NCBI GenBank assembly: GCA_017399175.1
Contig: JAFQEE010000005.1
Span: forward strand, 1 to 64,000
Direction: 5' to 3'
Source of the DNA: Clostridia bacterium
Lineage (GTDB): Bacteria > Bacillota > Clostridia > Oscillospirales > Acutalibacteraceae
DNA: 64,000 nt
Under the pieces are notes generated by a model that saw only the letters and a list, made by a program, of their open reading frames with translations, was not told where the DNA came from and did not search any database. Below are positions 1-7,848 of the stretch, in pieces. Position numbers and translations under genes: made by a program. The stretch's first letter is position 1. Each line of letters begins with the position of its first letter.

Positions 1-21
1 CGACGCGATTATAAAGAATAG

Positions 22-173
22 GTCATTCTGAGGAGTGTAACGACGAAGAATCTCTGTTGGTTTTATTGTACACTTCAAAGGAGATTCTTCGCTACGCTCA
101 GAATGACAAATCAAATTGGTTACCCCGTCAAATTATAATTTAAATAGAGATTCTTCGCTTCGCTCAAAATGAC
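22..173. repeat. Dispersed hairpin repeat (ATTCTTCG family)
   Basis: Arms at 22-48 and 81-107 form an imperfect inverted repeat beginning GTCATTCTGAG, with a further copy of the right arm at 147-173. An AT-rich end sequence of the kind seen at other repeats lies at 122-140. The same unit recurs at 33451-33536. No coding capacity is seen; it fills the space before the terminator of the gene at 243. Confidence 0.75.
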
Positions 174-194
174 AATATAACTTAAATACAAAAA

Positions 195-220
195 ATGACC
201 TGACGGTTAAGTCAGGTCAT
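195..220 (-). terminator. Intrinsic terminator of the gene at 243-1232
   Basis: A perfect 10-bp stem (ATGACCTGAC, 6-nt loop, complement) is followed on the minus strand by a run of T. It lies 22 nt beyond the stop codon of the minus-strand gene. Confidence 0.85.
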
Positions 221-242
221 AAATTTTGTTATGTAGTTTTAA

Positions 243-1232
243 TTAGTAAGAAATTTTGTATTCTGTGATAACCTGGATACCAACCTGTGCACCATTAATA
301 GAACCTACAAGTGGAATTTTTGCATCAAGACCAAGAATGCAAGGTGCGTTGATATCCAATGCTGTAAGATTGCCTGTTGCCTTATCGATTGTAGCAACTG
401 CAGTTACATTTTCATAAGCAATGTTAATGTTGTTGATTTCAAGAAGTGGAACTGCACCGATAGCACCTGTAATTTGGCTATCTTCAATAACGCCTGCAAC
501 TGAACCAACACCGTCACCATTTGTTTTAGGATTTGTAGCATTCTTTGCAACAACTGTGATAACATATGTATTACCCTTTTCAACACGAGTAATCTTCTGA
601 ACACCATTGAGTGTAAGAGCACTTGCATCAGGAAGCTTTGTCTTGTCCCATGCTTCGTTCTTAACTTTGATTGAAGCTTCGTCCTTAGCCATAAACATAC
701 CCATAAGAGTAGATGCAGCGCCTGAAAGAGGACCTGCTTTAGCAATACCTTTGTAGTTGATAGCACCGTCTTTTACACGGATAACTGACTTTGACTTTGT
801 TCTTGCTGCTGCAACAGCTTTCTTATACATATCAAGTGCTTCCTGGTCAGCATTAACTGCACCTGATGGAGCATCTGTTGCATTATTGTCACCTGCCGGT
901 GCGTCTGTTGTTGCATCATCATCTGCCGGAGCATCTGTTACATCGTCTGATGACATATCTGTTGTGTCGTCACTGGGAACTGTTGCGTCATTATTTGAAC
1001 CGCTGTTATCAACATTTGTTGATGCACCGCCCTGAACCTGTCCTGAAACAACTGTTGTCTGTCCTGCTTTACCTACATAAGTAAACGCGAGTGAAACCAC
1101 GCTGAATGTAATTACCAAAGAAAGTAAAACTGCGATTGAAGAAAGGAATACCTTTGAGAAGTTTTCCTTTTTAGCATTACTTTTTTCAACTTTTGCCTTA
1201 AATTCTTCAGGTGTATACTGTTTTTTTGCCAT
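243..1232 (-). CDS. Membrane-anchored extracellular protein with Asp/Thr-rich linker, unknown function
   Basis: A 329-residue protein of unknown function. A short basic cytoplasmic N-terminus is followed by one transmembrane helix (about residues 27-50). A low-complexity Asp/Thr/Ala/Pro linker (about 65-125) then leads to a globular C-terminal domain of about 200 residues that I do not recognise. It has no lipobox and no obvious signal peptidase site, so a single-pass type II anchor is likely. The ATG start is preceded by a GAAAGGGG-like ribosome binding site. It is a single-gene unit with its own promoter and terminator, divergent from the VanY gene. The acidic linker looks like a cell-wall spacer. 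Confidence 0.75.
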   Translation of the reverse strand: MAKKQYTPEEFKAKVEKSNAKKENFSKVFLSSIAVLLSLVITFSVVSLAFTYVGKAGQTTVVSGQVQGGASTNVDNSGSNNDATVPSDDTTDMSSDDVTDAPADDDATTDAPAGDNNATDAPSGAVNADQEALDMYKKAVAAARTKSKSVIRVKDGAINYKGIAKAGPLSGAASTLMGMFMAKDEASIKVKNEAWDKTKLPDASALTLNGVQKITRVEKGNTYVITVVAKNATNPKTNGDGVGSVAGVIEDSQITGAIGAVPLLEINNINIAYENVTAVATIDKATGNLTALDINAPCILGLDAKIPLVGSINGAQVGIQVITEYKISY

Positions 1233-1272
1233 TTTCTTTAACCCCTTTCAAAAGTTAAACATTTACTCTATT

Positions 1273-1301
1273 ACTTTACAACAAAACCTGACAAAAGTCA
1301 A
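1273..1301 (-). promoter_or_regulatory. Sigma-A-type promoter for the 243-1232 gene
   Basis: On the minus strand TTGACT (1296-1301), 17-bp spacer, TAAAGT (1273-1278), about 40 nt upstream of the start codon. Confidence 0.6.
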
Positions 1302-1350
1302 TATGAATGTTATATTTGGTATACACATAATATATGTGCTGATTTCACTC

Positions 1351-1379
1351 TTGTTTTAATTTTCTGTTTATGGTATAAT
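1351..1379 (+). promoter_or_regulatory. Promoter for vanY-like/plsC operon
   Basis: TTGTTT (1351-1356), 17-bp spacer, TATAAT (1374-1379), 28 nt before the start codon. It is divergent from the promoter at 1273-1301. Confidence 0.65.
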
Positions 1380-1406
1380 ATTTTCTATTGTTAAGGAGGT
1401 TTGATT

Positions 1407-2411
1407 ATGGCTGACAGAAGAAAGAGTAGTAAAAAAAACAAAAAATTGAACTCGAAAATTTCAACAATAATCACCTGCTTAATAGTTTTTGTACTTATTT
1501 TTGTGGGAATCACTCTTGCAACTGACAGTAAACCTACTGATTCACCTGTTAAAACTCCCGAAACAGAACAAACTACTGAAAAAACATTTGAAGAAAATTC
1601 AACAAAGGCTCCTGAAAGTTCAACAAATGAAACAACAAGCTCTACTGTTACCGTTGAACCGTCAACCAATAATTCTGTTGTTATAAAACCTGAACCAACA
1701 AAACCTGATACAACGAAAAAGCCTGTATCAACCGGTTCATTTTATGACAGTGTAAAATACCGTTCACCTGATGCTGTTCCCGCTGATATCTTCAAGCACG
1801 GAAGAACACTTATGCTTCTTAACCGTCAATACGAGTTGCCTGAAAACTTTAAGTGGGATTTGGTATATTGGGCAAACGGGAATTCTGTTGATGCTATGTA
1901 CCTTAACTGCGAAGAACACAACTCCGTGAAAGCAGTTGACAGAGCAGCATATCAACCACTTAAAAATATGTTTGCCGACGCTGAAAAAGCGGGTGTACCG
2001 CTTCAACTTGTGTCTGCATACAGAAGCATTTATCTTCAGGATAAGCTTTTTACTCGTTCAGTAAACTCATATATCAGTCAGGGATATTCTGAAAGCGAGG
2101 CCATAAACAAGGCTAATTATTCAAGAACTTTTTCAGGTACAAGTGAGCATAACACAGGTCTTGGATTTGATATTCTTGAAAGAGGAAAATTCACTCTCAG
2201 CACATCATTTGAAAACTCTGCACAGTTCCGTTGGCTTATGGAAAATGCTGAAAACTACGGTTTTATTCTCCGTTATGCAAAAGACAAAACCAATGAAACA
2301 GGCATTATGTATGAGCCTTGGCATTTCAGATATGTGGGTGTTGAACACGCAAAAGAAATTAACCGATTGGGTTTATGTTTAGAAGAATATATTGAGTATT
2401 TAGAGGCGTAA
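1407..2411 (+). CDS. D-alanyl-D-alanine carboxypeptidase, VanY/M15B family
   Basis: A zinc metallopeptidase expected to remove the terminal D-Ala from peptidoglycan stem peptides outside the membrane. A basic N-terminus and one transmembrane helix (about 18-37) are followed by a Thr/Ser/Pro-rich linker (about 40-105). The VanY domain (about 115-334) shows the SAYRS motif, the zinc site SEHNTGLGFD (His and Asp ligands) and the EPWHFRYVG motif with the third ligand and catalytic Glu. I chose ATG 1407, six nt after AAGGAGGT (1393-1400), over the in-frame TTG at 1401, which abuts the ribosome binding site. plsC follows after 6 nt, so the two are probably co-transcribed. Nothing nearby suggests glycopeptide resistance, so a housekeeping wall-trimming role is more likely. 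Confidence 0.9.
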   Translation: MADRRKSSKKNKKLNSKISTIITCLIVFVLIFVGITLATDSKPTDSPVKTPETEQTTEKTFEENSTKAPESSTNETTSSTVTVEPSTNNSVVIKPEPTKPDTTKKPVSTGSFYDSVKYRSPDAVPADIFKHGRTLMLLNRQYELPENFKWDLVYWANGNSVDAMYLNCEEHNSVKAVDRAAYQPLKNMFADAEKAGVPLQLVSAYRSIYLQDKLFTRSVNSYISQGYSESEAINKANYSRTFSGTSEHNTGLGFDILERGKFTLSTSFENSAQFRWLMENAENYGFILRYAKDKTNETGIMYEPWHFRYVGVEHAKEINRLGLCLEEYIEYLEA

Positions 2412-2417
2412 ATAGAA

Positions 2418-3170
2418 ATGGGTAAGTTTAAAGAAAAACTTTTCAGTTACACAGCGTATGCAAAAATTATAGGTCAATTATTGATTGTTATGGAGCCTAA
2501 AATTGCATATCATAGTTTTCTTGAAAAAAAAGGAAAGCAAGAAAAAGCTGATGCTTTTGGGTTTCCTGCTGTAAAAAAATGGGCAACTTTTGCAACAAAG
2601 ACTGCAGGAATGAACATTACTGTTGAAGGACTTGAAAAAATTCCAAAGGACAGACCTGTACTTTTTACTCCTAATCATCAAAGTTATGCTGATGTTCCGC
2701 TTCTTTTGCACGTATTAAAAGATTTTGATTTTGGTTTTTTAATGAGAATGCAACTTAACAAATTCTTTGCCATTGAGCAAATCAGCAAAATTATTAAATG
2801 TGTACCGATTAATCAGGAAAATGCACGCGAAGGCATAAAAGCACTTAACAAAACAGCAGAACAGATTAACAATGGTCTTTCAATGCTTGTTTTCCCTGAG
2901 GGCAAACGAGGTTTTTCAAATACTCCCGATGAATTTAAAAACGGTGCATTCAAAATTGTACAGAAAACAGGCGTAACAGTTGTTCCAATCTATATTCACA
3001 ATGTTTTTAAGGTGCTTGAGGGTAACAATTTTGTGATTACTCCTACTGATATCAAGGTTATTATTCTTGACCCTATTGAAACAGGTGATATGAAACGCGA
3101 CGATGTTAAACAACTTCACGACAAAGTATATAATCTGATACTCGAAGAATCGAAAAAACATCCCGCATAA
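2418..3170 (+). CDS. plsC: 1-acyl-sn-glycerol-3-phosphate acyltransferase family protein
   Basis: A 250-residue PlsC-type acyltransferase that would acylate lysophosphatidate to phosphatidate at the membrane. It shows the catalytic HX4D box (NHQSYAD, His87 and Asp92) and the acceptor-binding block FPEGKRG near residue 163, followed by a VVPIYI segment typical of the family. The N-terminal 60 residues are only moderately hydrophobic. It starts 6 nt after the vanY-like gene and ends just before a strong terminator. Substrate specificity within the LPLAT superfamily cannot be read from the sequence. Confidence 0.88.
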   Translation: MGKFKEKLFSYTAYAKIIGQLLIVMEPKIAYHSFLEKKGKQEKADAFGFPAVKKWATFATKTAGMNITVEGLEKIPKDRPVLFTPNHQSYADVPLLLHVLKDFDFGFLMRMQLNKFFAIEQISKIIKCVPINQENAREGIKALNKTAEQINNGLSMLVFPEGKRGFSNTPDEFKNGAFKIVQKTGVTVVPIYIHNVFKVLEGNNFVITPTDIKVIILDPIETGDMKRDDVKQLHDKVYNLILEESKKHPA

Positions 3171-3174
3171 TTTC

Positions 3175-3204
3175 AAGGCAGTTCAATCGAACTGCCTTTT
3201 TTGT
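3175..3204 (+). terminator. Intrinsic terminator after plsC
   Basis: A perfect 10-bp stem (AAGGCAGTTC, loop AATC, complement) is followed by TTTTTT. Confidence 0.92.
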
Positions 3205-3213
3205 TATAATGTA

Positions 3214-3242
3214 TTGAATAACGGAATATTTTGTTATATAAT
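3214..3242 (+). promoter_or_regulatory. Sulfatase gene promoter
   Basis: TTGAAT (3214-3219), 17-bp spacer, TATAAT (3237-3242). The ribosome binding site GGAGG is at 3262-3266. Confidence 0.7.
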
Positions 3243-3273
3243 ATTTAAAATATATTCTTTTGGAGGATGAAAT

Positions 3274-5331
3274 ATGAAAAAAGGAATTGTTTATGACAAG
3301 TCTAAAAAAGTTTTTCCGATAATCATTATGGCTATCGGCATTGTTTTAGCCCTTGCACTTCAGATTATGCAACTTAATATTTTAGCAGTAATCAATGTGG
3401 CTTATATGTGCATTGTGGTAGCACTCACCATTCTTGGAGTTCTTTTCTTTAAGAAACTTTATGTCTGGAACTTTATCGGATATGCAGTTTCGGGACTTTC
3501 CATTGTTCTTTATTATGCTATATGGGGTGCTGACGCAGGTTTTGGTGCTTTTTCATCAGGCAAAGCAGGTTGGAGTTCAGTAGAAAATGCACTTTTCTCA
3601 GGTGCTGATAACTACAACTTCTTTATTCGCCTTGGTGGTAACATTTTAATTATTTTGCCTTGTATCATCGCACTTGTTGCACTTTTCCTTGTTGGTAAAA
3701 AACAGTTTGACAAAAAAGGTGCTCATTTTGCAGCAACAACACTTTTAACTCTTTTCCTTGCCGGAACAACAATCTTCTATGTGCTTACAATGAACCTTCG
3801 TTCACAGCCAAATGTGGATAGACTTTGGGAAGGCCATGACGATTATCTTAAAAAAGTTGATAAAAACACAGAAAGCAAACCAAATGTGCTTTTCATTATG
3901 ATGGATGACCTTGGATGGGGCGATATTTCACTTAACGGCGCAATCTATGACACTCCGAACATTGACAGCATCGGTGAAGATGGTGTTAATTTCGACAATT
4001 TCTATTCAAGTTATTCAGTTTGCTCACCTGCTCGTTTCAGCCTTATGACTGGCCGTTATCCATTCAGAGGATATGCTGACAACGTTATTTATCCTACTGT
4101 TGATACACTTTCACCATTTGCACAGACAAGAATTTTCAATTCAATCGAAATGGGTAATAATGCTGACGGTATGCTTGGTGACGAAATCACAATTGCTGAA
4201 GTGTTCCAGAATGCAGGTTACAACACAGGTGCTTTCGGTAAATGGCATCTTGGTGACTATGGCGAATATCTTCCTACAAATCAGGGATTTGACTATTTCT
4301 ATGGTAGCCACCATGTTAACGACATGACTCCATTCTATTATGTTGAAGAAGAAAACGGTGAATATGAAATTGTTCACGGTACAAACGAATTCTTCAAAGA
4401 CGGAAAGAAAGACCAGAGTCAGGCAAGTGAGTGGATTCACGAATCAATCAACAATTGGATTACTGATGCTGTTAAGAATTCTGACGAGCCATTCTTTGCA
4501 TATTATGCAACTCCATGGCCTCACGGTCCTGTTTTTGCAGGTGACGATTTTGACGGCACAACAGGTATGGGTACATATGTTGACTGTGTTACTGAATTTG
4601 ACTACTATCTTGGTGAACTTTTCAACACACTTGAAGAACTTGGTGTTATGGACGATACAATCATTGTGTTCACAAGTGACAATGGTCCTGCTCTTGAAGG
4701 TTCAACAGGTGAACTTCGCGGTGGTAAGTATCTCGCTTATGAAGCAGGTCAGAAAGTTCCGTTTATGATTAAGTGGAATAACAATGACGGACTTTGGGAA
4801 AAAGGTACAACTCGTGAGCAGAGTGCTGTTCTTGCTGATATGTTCCCGACACTCATTGAACTTTGTGGTATCACAGGTGATAATGGTAAAAAGAATTATC
4901 TTCCAACTGACAGAACAATTGATGGTGTTTCAATTCTTCCTGTACTCAAGGACGATACTGCTGTTCACAATGAAGACCACCCGATTCTTCATATGAAACG
5001 CGAAAAACTTAAGGCTCTTCAGTACACAATGAGCACAAAAGATGTTCTCGCTCGTGAAGAATATAAGGATTATGAATATCCTGTTCTTACTGAAAACGAC
5101 TACATAACATTTAAGTATTTCCGTAAGATGCAGAATGATAACCCTGCTTTCTTCGATAAGACAAGAAAGAACTGGCTCTTTGTTCTTACTGACGATAAGG
5201 GTGAAAACTACAACAGAACAAGCACTTATCCTACTATTGCAGAAGAACTTAATCAGAAAATGACTGATGTTATGAAAGATTTCAAAGCAAATCGTCGTGG
5301 AATAAATCAGGAATATTACAATAATCTTTAA
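3274..5331 (+). CDS. Five-transmembrane sulfatase with formylglycine-type CSPAR motif
   Basis: A 685-residue membrane sulfatase. Five hydrophobic helices occupy about residues 14-34, 37-58, 66-84, 120-140 and 152-172. An extracellular alkaline phosphatase/sulfatase domain (about 203-640) follows. The metal site begins with MMDDLGWGD (Asp211, Asp212). The catalytic CSPAR motif has Cys250, which would be converted to formylglycine. GKWHLGD and TSDNG (Asp469-Asn470) complete the active site. Family knowledge: the CxPxR motif marks hydrolytic sulfatases, whereas LTA synthases use Thr but have the same five-helix architecture. The next plus-strand gene is the anaerobic maturase, which supports a genuine sulfatase. 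The likely substrate is an extracellular sulfated glycan, but specificity is not readable. It starts 7 nt after GGAGG. Confidence 0.9.
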   Translation: MKKGIVYDKSKKVFPIIIMAIGIVLALALQIMQLNILAVINVAYMCIVVALTILGVLFFKKLYVWNFIGYAVSGLSIVLYYAIWGADAGFGAFSSGKAGWSSVENALFSGADNYNFFIRLGGNILIILPCIIALVALFLVGKKQFDKKGAHFAATTLLTLFLAGTTIFYVLTMNLRSQPNVDRLWEGHDDYLKKVDKNTESKPNVLFIMMDDLGWGDISLNGAIYDTPNIDSIGEDGVNFDNFYSSYSVCSPARFSLMTGRYPFRGYADNVIYPTVDTLSPFAQTRIFNSIEMGNNADGMLGDEITIAEVFQNAGYNTGAFGKWHLGDYGEYLPTNQGFDYFYGSHHVNDMTPFYYVEEENGEYEIVHGTNEFFKDGKKDQSQASEWIHESINNWITDAVKNSDEPFFAYYATPWPHGPVFAGDDFDGTTGMGTYVDCVTEFDYYLGELFNTLEELGVMDDTIIVFTSDNGPALEGSTGELRGGKYLAYEAGQKVPFMIKWNNNDGLWEKGTTREQSAVLADMFPTLIELCGITGDNGKKNYLPTDRTIDGVSILPVLKDDTAVHNEDHPILHMKREKLKALQYTMSTKDVLAREEYKDYEYPVLTENDYITFKYFRKMQNDNPAFFDKTRKNWLFVLTDDKGENYNRTSTYPTIAEELNQKMTDVMKDFKANRRGINQEYYNNL

Positions 5332-5348
5332 TTAAATATCAATAATTT

Positions 5349-5382
5349 AAGCCCATTGAAAAGTTGATTTTCAGTGGGCTTT
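5349..5382 (+). terminator. Sulfatase terminator
   Basis: A 14-bp stem with one G-T pair (arms 5349-5362 and 5368-5381) is followed by a short T run. The stem shares bases with the promoter at 5364-5392. Confidence 0.8.
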
Positions 5383-5392
5383 GTTATATAAT
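5364..5392 (+). promoter_or_regulatory. Putative anSME promoter embedded in the sulfatase terminator
   Basis: TTGATT (5364-5369), 17-bp spacer, TATAAT (5387-5392). The -35 box lies in the loop and right arm of the terminator hairpin. Confidence 0.5.
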
Positions 5393-5408
5393 TGAGTTGA
5401 CTATTTCG

Positions 5409-5519
5409 CTCCCTCAGTGAGGGAGCTGTCAGCGAAGCTGACTGAGGGAGTAACCACTTTTCAACAAACTTCCTCCGCCAAAATCTTCGATTTTGCCACC
5501 TCCCTCTAAGAGAGAGGAA
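5409..5519. repeat. Dispersed CTCCCTCAG-family hairpin repeat
   Basis: Nested inverted repeats: 5409-5427 is palindromic, then GTCAGCGAAGCTGAC. A related unit is at 37465-37559, and looser relatives are at 28415-28560, 33564-33640 and 35865-35943. It lies in the leader of the anSME gene. Confidence 0.75.
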
Positions 5520-5545
5520 AACACCATAACGGAGTGAAATATTAT

Positions 5546-6640
5546 ATGCCACCACTTTCAATTATGATTAAACCTGCATCAAGTCTTTGTAATATGCGTT
5601 GTGAATACTGCTTTTATCACAATGTTACAGAACTTCGCGAAGTGTCCTCATTCGGTATTATGACAGAGGAAACTGCTGACAACGTAATAGAAAAAGCACT
5701 TCAATTTGCCAATGGCGAAAGTGTTGCATTTGCTTTTCAGGGCGGCGAGCCTTTAATGGCAGGACTTCCCTATTTTGAGCATTTTGTGGATAAGGTAAAA
5801 TCGGCAAACAAACTTCATAGTCAGATTTATTTCAGCACTCAGACTAACGGAACACTTGTCACAGATGAGTGGTGCGAATTTTTCCACAAGAACAATTTTC
5901 TTGTTGGATTGAGTCTTGACGGTAATTTTGAGCATAACAAATTCCGTGTTGATGCAAATCGCGAAAACACATTTTATAAGATTCTGAATACGGCTGAAAA
6001 GTTCAAAAGGCACAATGTTGAATTTAATATTCTTACTGTTCTTACGGGATACTGTGCCGACCATATTGATGAAATTTACAGGTTTTTCAGGGAAAAAGGC
6101 TTTAGGTATCTTCAGTTTATCCCTTGTCTTCGACCTTTTGATGATGACAGCGAGAGTGAACTGTATATGACACCTGAACAGTACGGAAATTTTCTTGTAA
6201 AATGCTTTAATTACTATGTAAAAGACTATGTTCGCGGTCAATATACAAGTGTTCGTTGGTTTGATAATATTGTTCATCAGTTTTTGGGAAATCCTACGGA
6301 ACAATGCGGAATGTGCGGCCATTGTATGCATCAGTTTGTTGCCGAGGGCAACGGAAACATTTATCCTTGCGACTTTTACTGTACCGACGAATGGCTTTTG
6401 GGCAACATCAACGATGAAAACGAAAATTTTGACACTCTGGCTCATTGTGATAAAGCGATAGAGTTCTTAAAGGAAAGTTTGCCTGTGCCCGACAAATGCA
6501 AACAATGCAAGTTCTATCCTGTTTGTCGTGCAGGTGGTTGCAAACGCACAAGAGCTGACAGAGACTACTGTGAAAGCTATAAAAAATTCTTCTCATCCTG
6601 CCTGCCTTTATTTAGAGCATTTATAAGCGAACGAAAGTAA
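5546..6640 (+). CDS. Anaerobic sulfatase-maturating enzyme (radical SAM/SPASM)
   Basis: This enzyme uses S-adenosylmethionine and three 4Fe-4S clusters to oxidise the active-site Cys or Ser of a sulfatase to formylglycine in the cytoplasm, before export. The radical SAM motif CX3CX2C is at Cys15, Cys19 and Cys22, followed by the GGEP SAM-binding segment. The C-terminal SPASM region carries the Cys set CGMCGHC, YPCDFYC and CKQCKFYPVCRAGGC for the two auxiliary clusters. I chose ATG 5546 over GTG 5534 because the protein then begins MPPLSIMIKPAS, as in the clostridial enzyme, with GGAG 11 nt upstream. The sulfatase upstream (CSPAR) is the obvious client. Confidence 0.93.
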   Translation: MPPLSIMIKPASSLCNMRCEYCFYHNVTELREVSSFGIMTEETADNVIEKALQFANGESVAFAFQGGEPLMAGLPYFEHFVDKVKSANKLHSQIYFSTQTNGTLVTDEWCEFFHKNNFLVGLSLDGNFEHNKFRVDANRENTFYKILNTAEKFKRHNVEFNILTVLTGYCADHIDEIYRFFREKGFRYLQFIPCLRPFDDDSESELYMTPEQYGNFLVKCFNYYVKDYVRGQYTSVRWFDNIVHQFLGNPTEQCGMCGHCMHQFVAEGNGNIYPCDFYCTDEWLLGNINDENENFDTLAHCDKAIEFLKESLPVPDKCKQCKFYPVCRAGGCKRTRADRDYCESYKKFFSSCLPLFRAFISERK

Positions 6641-6651
6641 ATTAGTAATAA

Positions 6652-6787
6652 CAAATTGGAGTTTATCGAACAGGCTATGTAGGGGTCGGCGTCCTCGACG
6701 ACCCGTTGTTGGTTAATCTGTACACTTGATTCGGGTCGTCGAGGACGCCGACCCCTACGAATTATCTCCCCAACAAATTATACTTTG
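6652..6787. repeat. TIR-bounded element with perfect 27-bp palindrome arms
   Basis: The left end CAAATTGGAGTTTATCG is at 6652-6668. The arms 6679-6705 and 6732-6758 are perfect inverted complements beginning GTAGGGGTCGG. The right end CAACAAATTATACTTTG is at about 6771-6787. End motifs recur at 8.3, 28.4, 30.9/31.2, 57.7 and 58.0 kb. No coding content. Confidence 0.85.
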
Positions 6788-6797
6788 CAATATAGAG

Positions 6798-6835
6798 AAT
6801 AGCCCATCATTCTTTTTGAACAATGGGCTATTTTT
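6798..6835 (+). terminator. Terminator between anSME and the convergent small-gene operon
   Basis: Stem AATAGCCCAT (6798-6807) with its complement (6823-6832), followed by T5 on the plus strand. The convergent minus gene ends at 6834, but on that strand there is no T run. Confidence 0.7.
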
Positions 6836-7253
6836 ATGATAAAATATATGTTAATGCCATTATGAGCGATTCGTCTGCACCTTCACTTTTTAAAAGCATT
6901 ATAAGACCTAATATCAATGCTTTATCAGGCTCGTCAAAAAGAGTTTCAAGACTGGTTTTCTGTTGTTTTTCCACTGGTTTTATTATTTCTTTTTCCTGTG
7001 ATTTTTCTTCTGCATCCTTAAAAAACTCTTTAAAACTTGGATACGAATTGTCTTCCGGAAAATTCGGGGGCATATTTGTCACCTTTGGAGAAACTGTTGT
7101 TGTAAAATCGTGGACATCTTTTTTTACCGGAGCAAAATCAAACTCTTTTTGTGCAGATTGAGTTACAATGTCAGAATTTCGTTTCATTTCACGCACTCTT
7201 TCCATTGCCTTTGCCTGCATTTTTTGTATTTCGGAATATGAATAGCCTGTCAT
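6834..7253 (-). CDS. Small hypothetical protein, third gene of a three-gene operon
   Basis: 139 residues, not recognised. The N-terminal half is charged and low in hydrophobicity. The last 30 residues form a hydrophobic Leu/Ile-rich amphipathic segment beginning DKALILGLIMLL and ending LIMALTYILS. Short C-terminal blocks of this kind occur in many uncharacterised proteins of spore-forming Clostridia. There is no signal peptide. It begins 2 nt after the upstream gene, so translation is probably coupled. A sporulation or envelope role would be a guess. Confidence 0.72.
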   Translation of the reverse strand: MTGYSYSEIQKMQAKAMERVREMKRNSDIVTQSAQKEFDFAPVKKDVHDFTTTVSPKVTNMPPNFPEDNSYPSFKEFFKDAEEKSQEKEIIKPVEKQQKTSLETLFDEPDKALILGLIMLLKSEGADESLIMALTYILS

Positions 7254-7255
7254 TA

Positions 7256-7585
7256 TTAAAACAATCCTTTCAATAAAGGTAAAACTTCCATTAACTGCAA
7301 AAAGCGGACAGCCTCGTCTGCTTTTTGTTTTCTTTCATCACTTAATAAGGGTTTTAAGTCCTGAATCAATCTTGTACGGTAATCTTCTTTGTTGAATTGC
7401 CCCATAAGTCCCATTATTTTCTGCATCATATTCATATCTATCGGCAAATTGGGTATTGTTTCTGACTTTTTTGGTTCTTGCGTTTGTTGTGAGTCTTCTT
7501 TTTCTGTCAAAGACTCCGCAATACTCCGAAGTTTTGCCATATCCTCATCACTTATTGACGATAGCAGATTTTCAATATCAATCAT
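7256..7585 (-). CDS. Small hypothetical protein, second gene of a three-gene operon
   Basis: 109 residues, not recognised. It is acidic and predicted mostly helical, with a central Pro/Met stretch and a C-terminal segment rich in Leu that ends LPLLKGLF. It has no transmembrane segment or signal peptide. ATG at 7585 is preceded by GGAGG at a normal distance. It overlaps the upstream gene by 8 nt. The tight packing of all three small genes argues that their products act together. Confidence 0.75.
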   Translation of the reverse strand: MIDIENLLSSISDEDMAKLRSIAESLTEKEDSQQTQEPKKSETIPNLPIDMNMMQKIMGLMGQFNKEDYRTRLIQDLKPLLSDERKQKADEAVRFLQLMEVLPLLKGLF

Positions 7586-7790
7586 CTTTATCCTCCGTAA
7601 ATCTCTTTAATAATTCTTGTGCTTTTGGTGTTGAAAGTAATTTTTTCACGGCTTCTTTATCACTTAAAACCTCTTTAAGTTTCTTATTTTGATTGGGAGT
7701 AAGGTTTTTCTTAAGGTAGTCCTCTGCTTCCTCATTTGACTTTTTCGATTTAATTCCCTTAATTATCTCATCAAAATTATTATTACTCAT
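7578..7790 (-). CDS. Small charged hypothetical protein, first gene of a three-gene operon
   Basis: 70 residues, highly charged and Lys/Glu-rich, predicted all helical, with no Cys and no hydrophobic segment. I do not recognise it. The in-frame ATG at 7805 would add 5 residues but has no ribosome binding site and sits in an AT-rich promoter-like stretch. ATG 7790 has GGTGGTGG upstream. It is divergent from the phosphoesterase gene at 7849. Confidence 0.7.
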   Translation of the reverse strand: MSNNNFDEIIKGIKSKKSNEEAEDYLKKNLTPNQNKKLKEVLSDKEAVKKLLSTPKAQELLKRFTEDKDD

Positions 7791-7848
7791 TGAAACCACC
7801 ACCATAATATTATATAATCATAATATGAGATTAAGGAGGTTGATATGC

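Noticed and set aside
1..180. CRISPR-like appearance of repeated ATTCTTCG units
   Set aside because: The copies are inverted and hairpin-forming, spacing is irregular, there are no unique spacers and no cas genes in the window.
3274..5331. Lipoteichoic acid synthase
   Set aside because: The helix layout fits, but the catalytic residue is Cys in a CSPAR formylglycine motif rather than Thr, and a sulfatase maturase follows.
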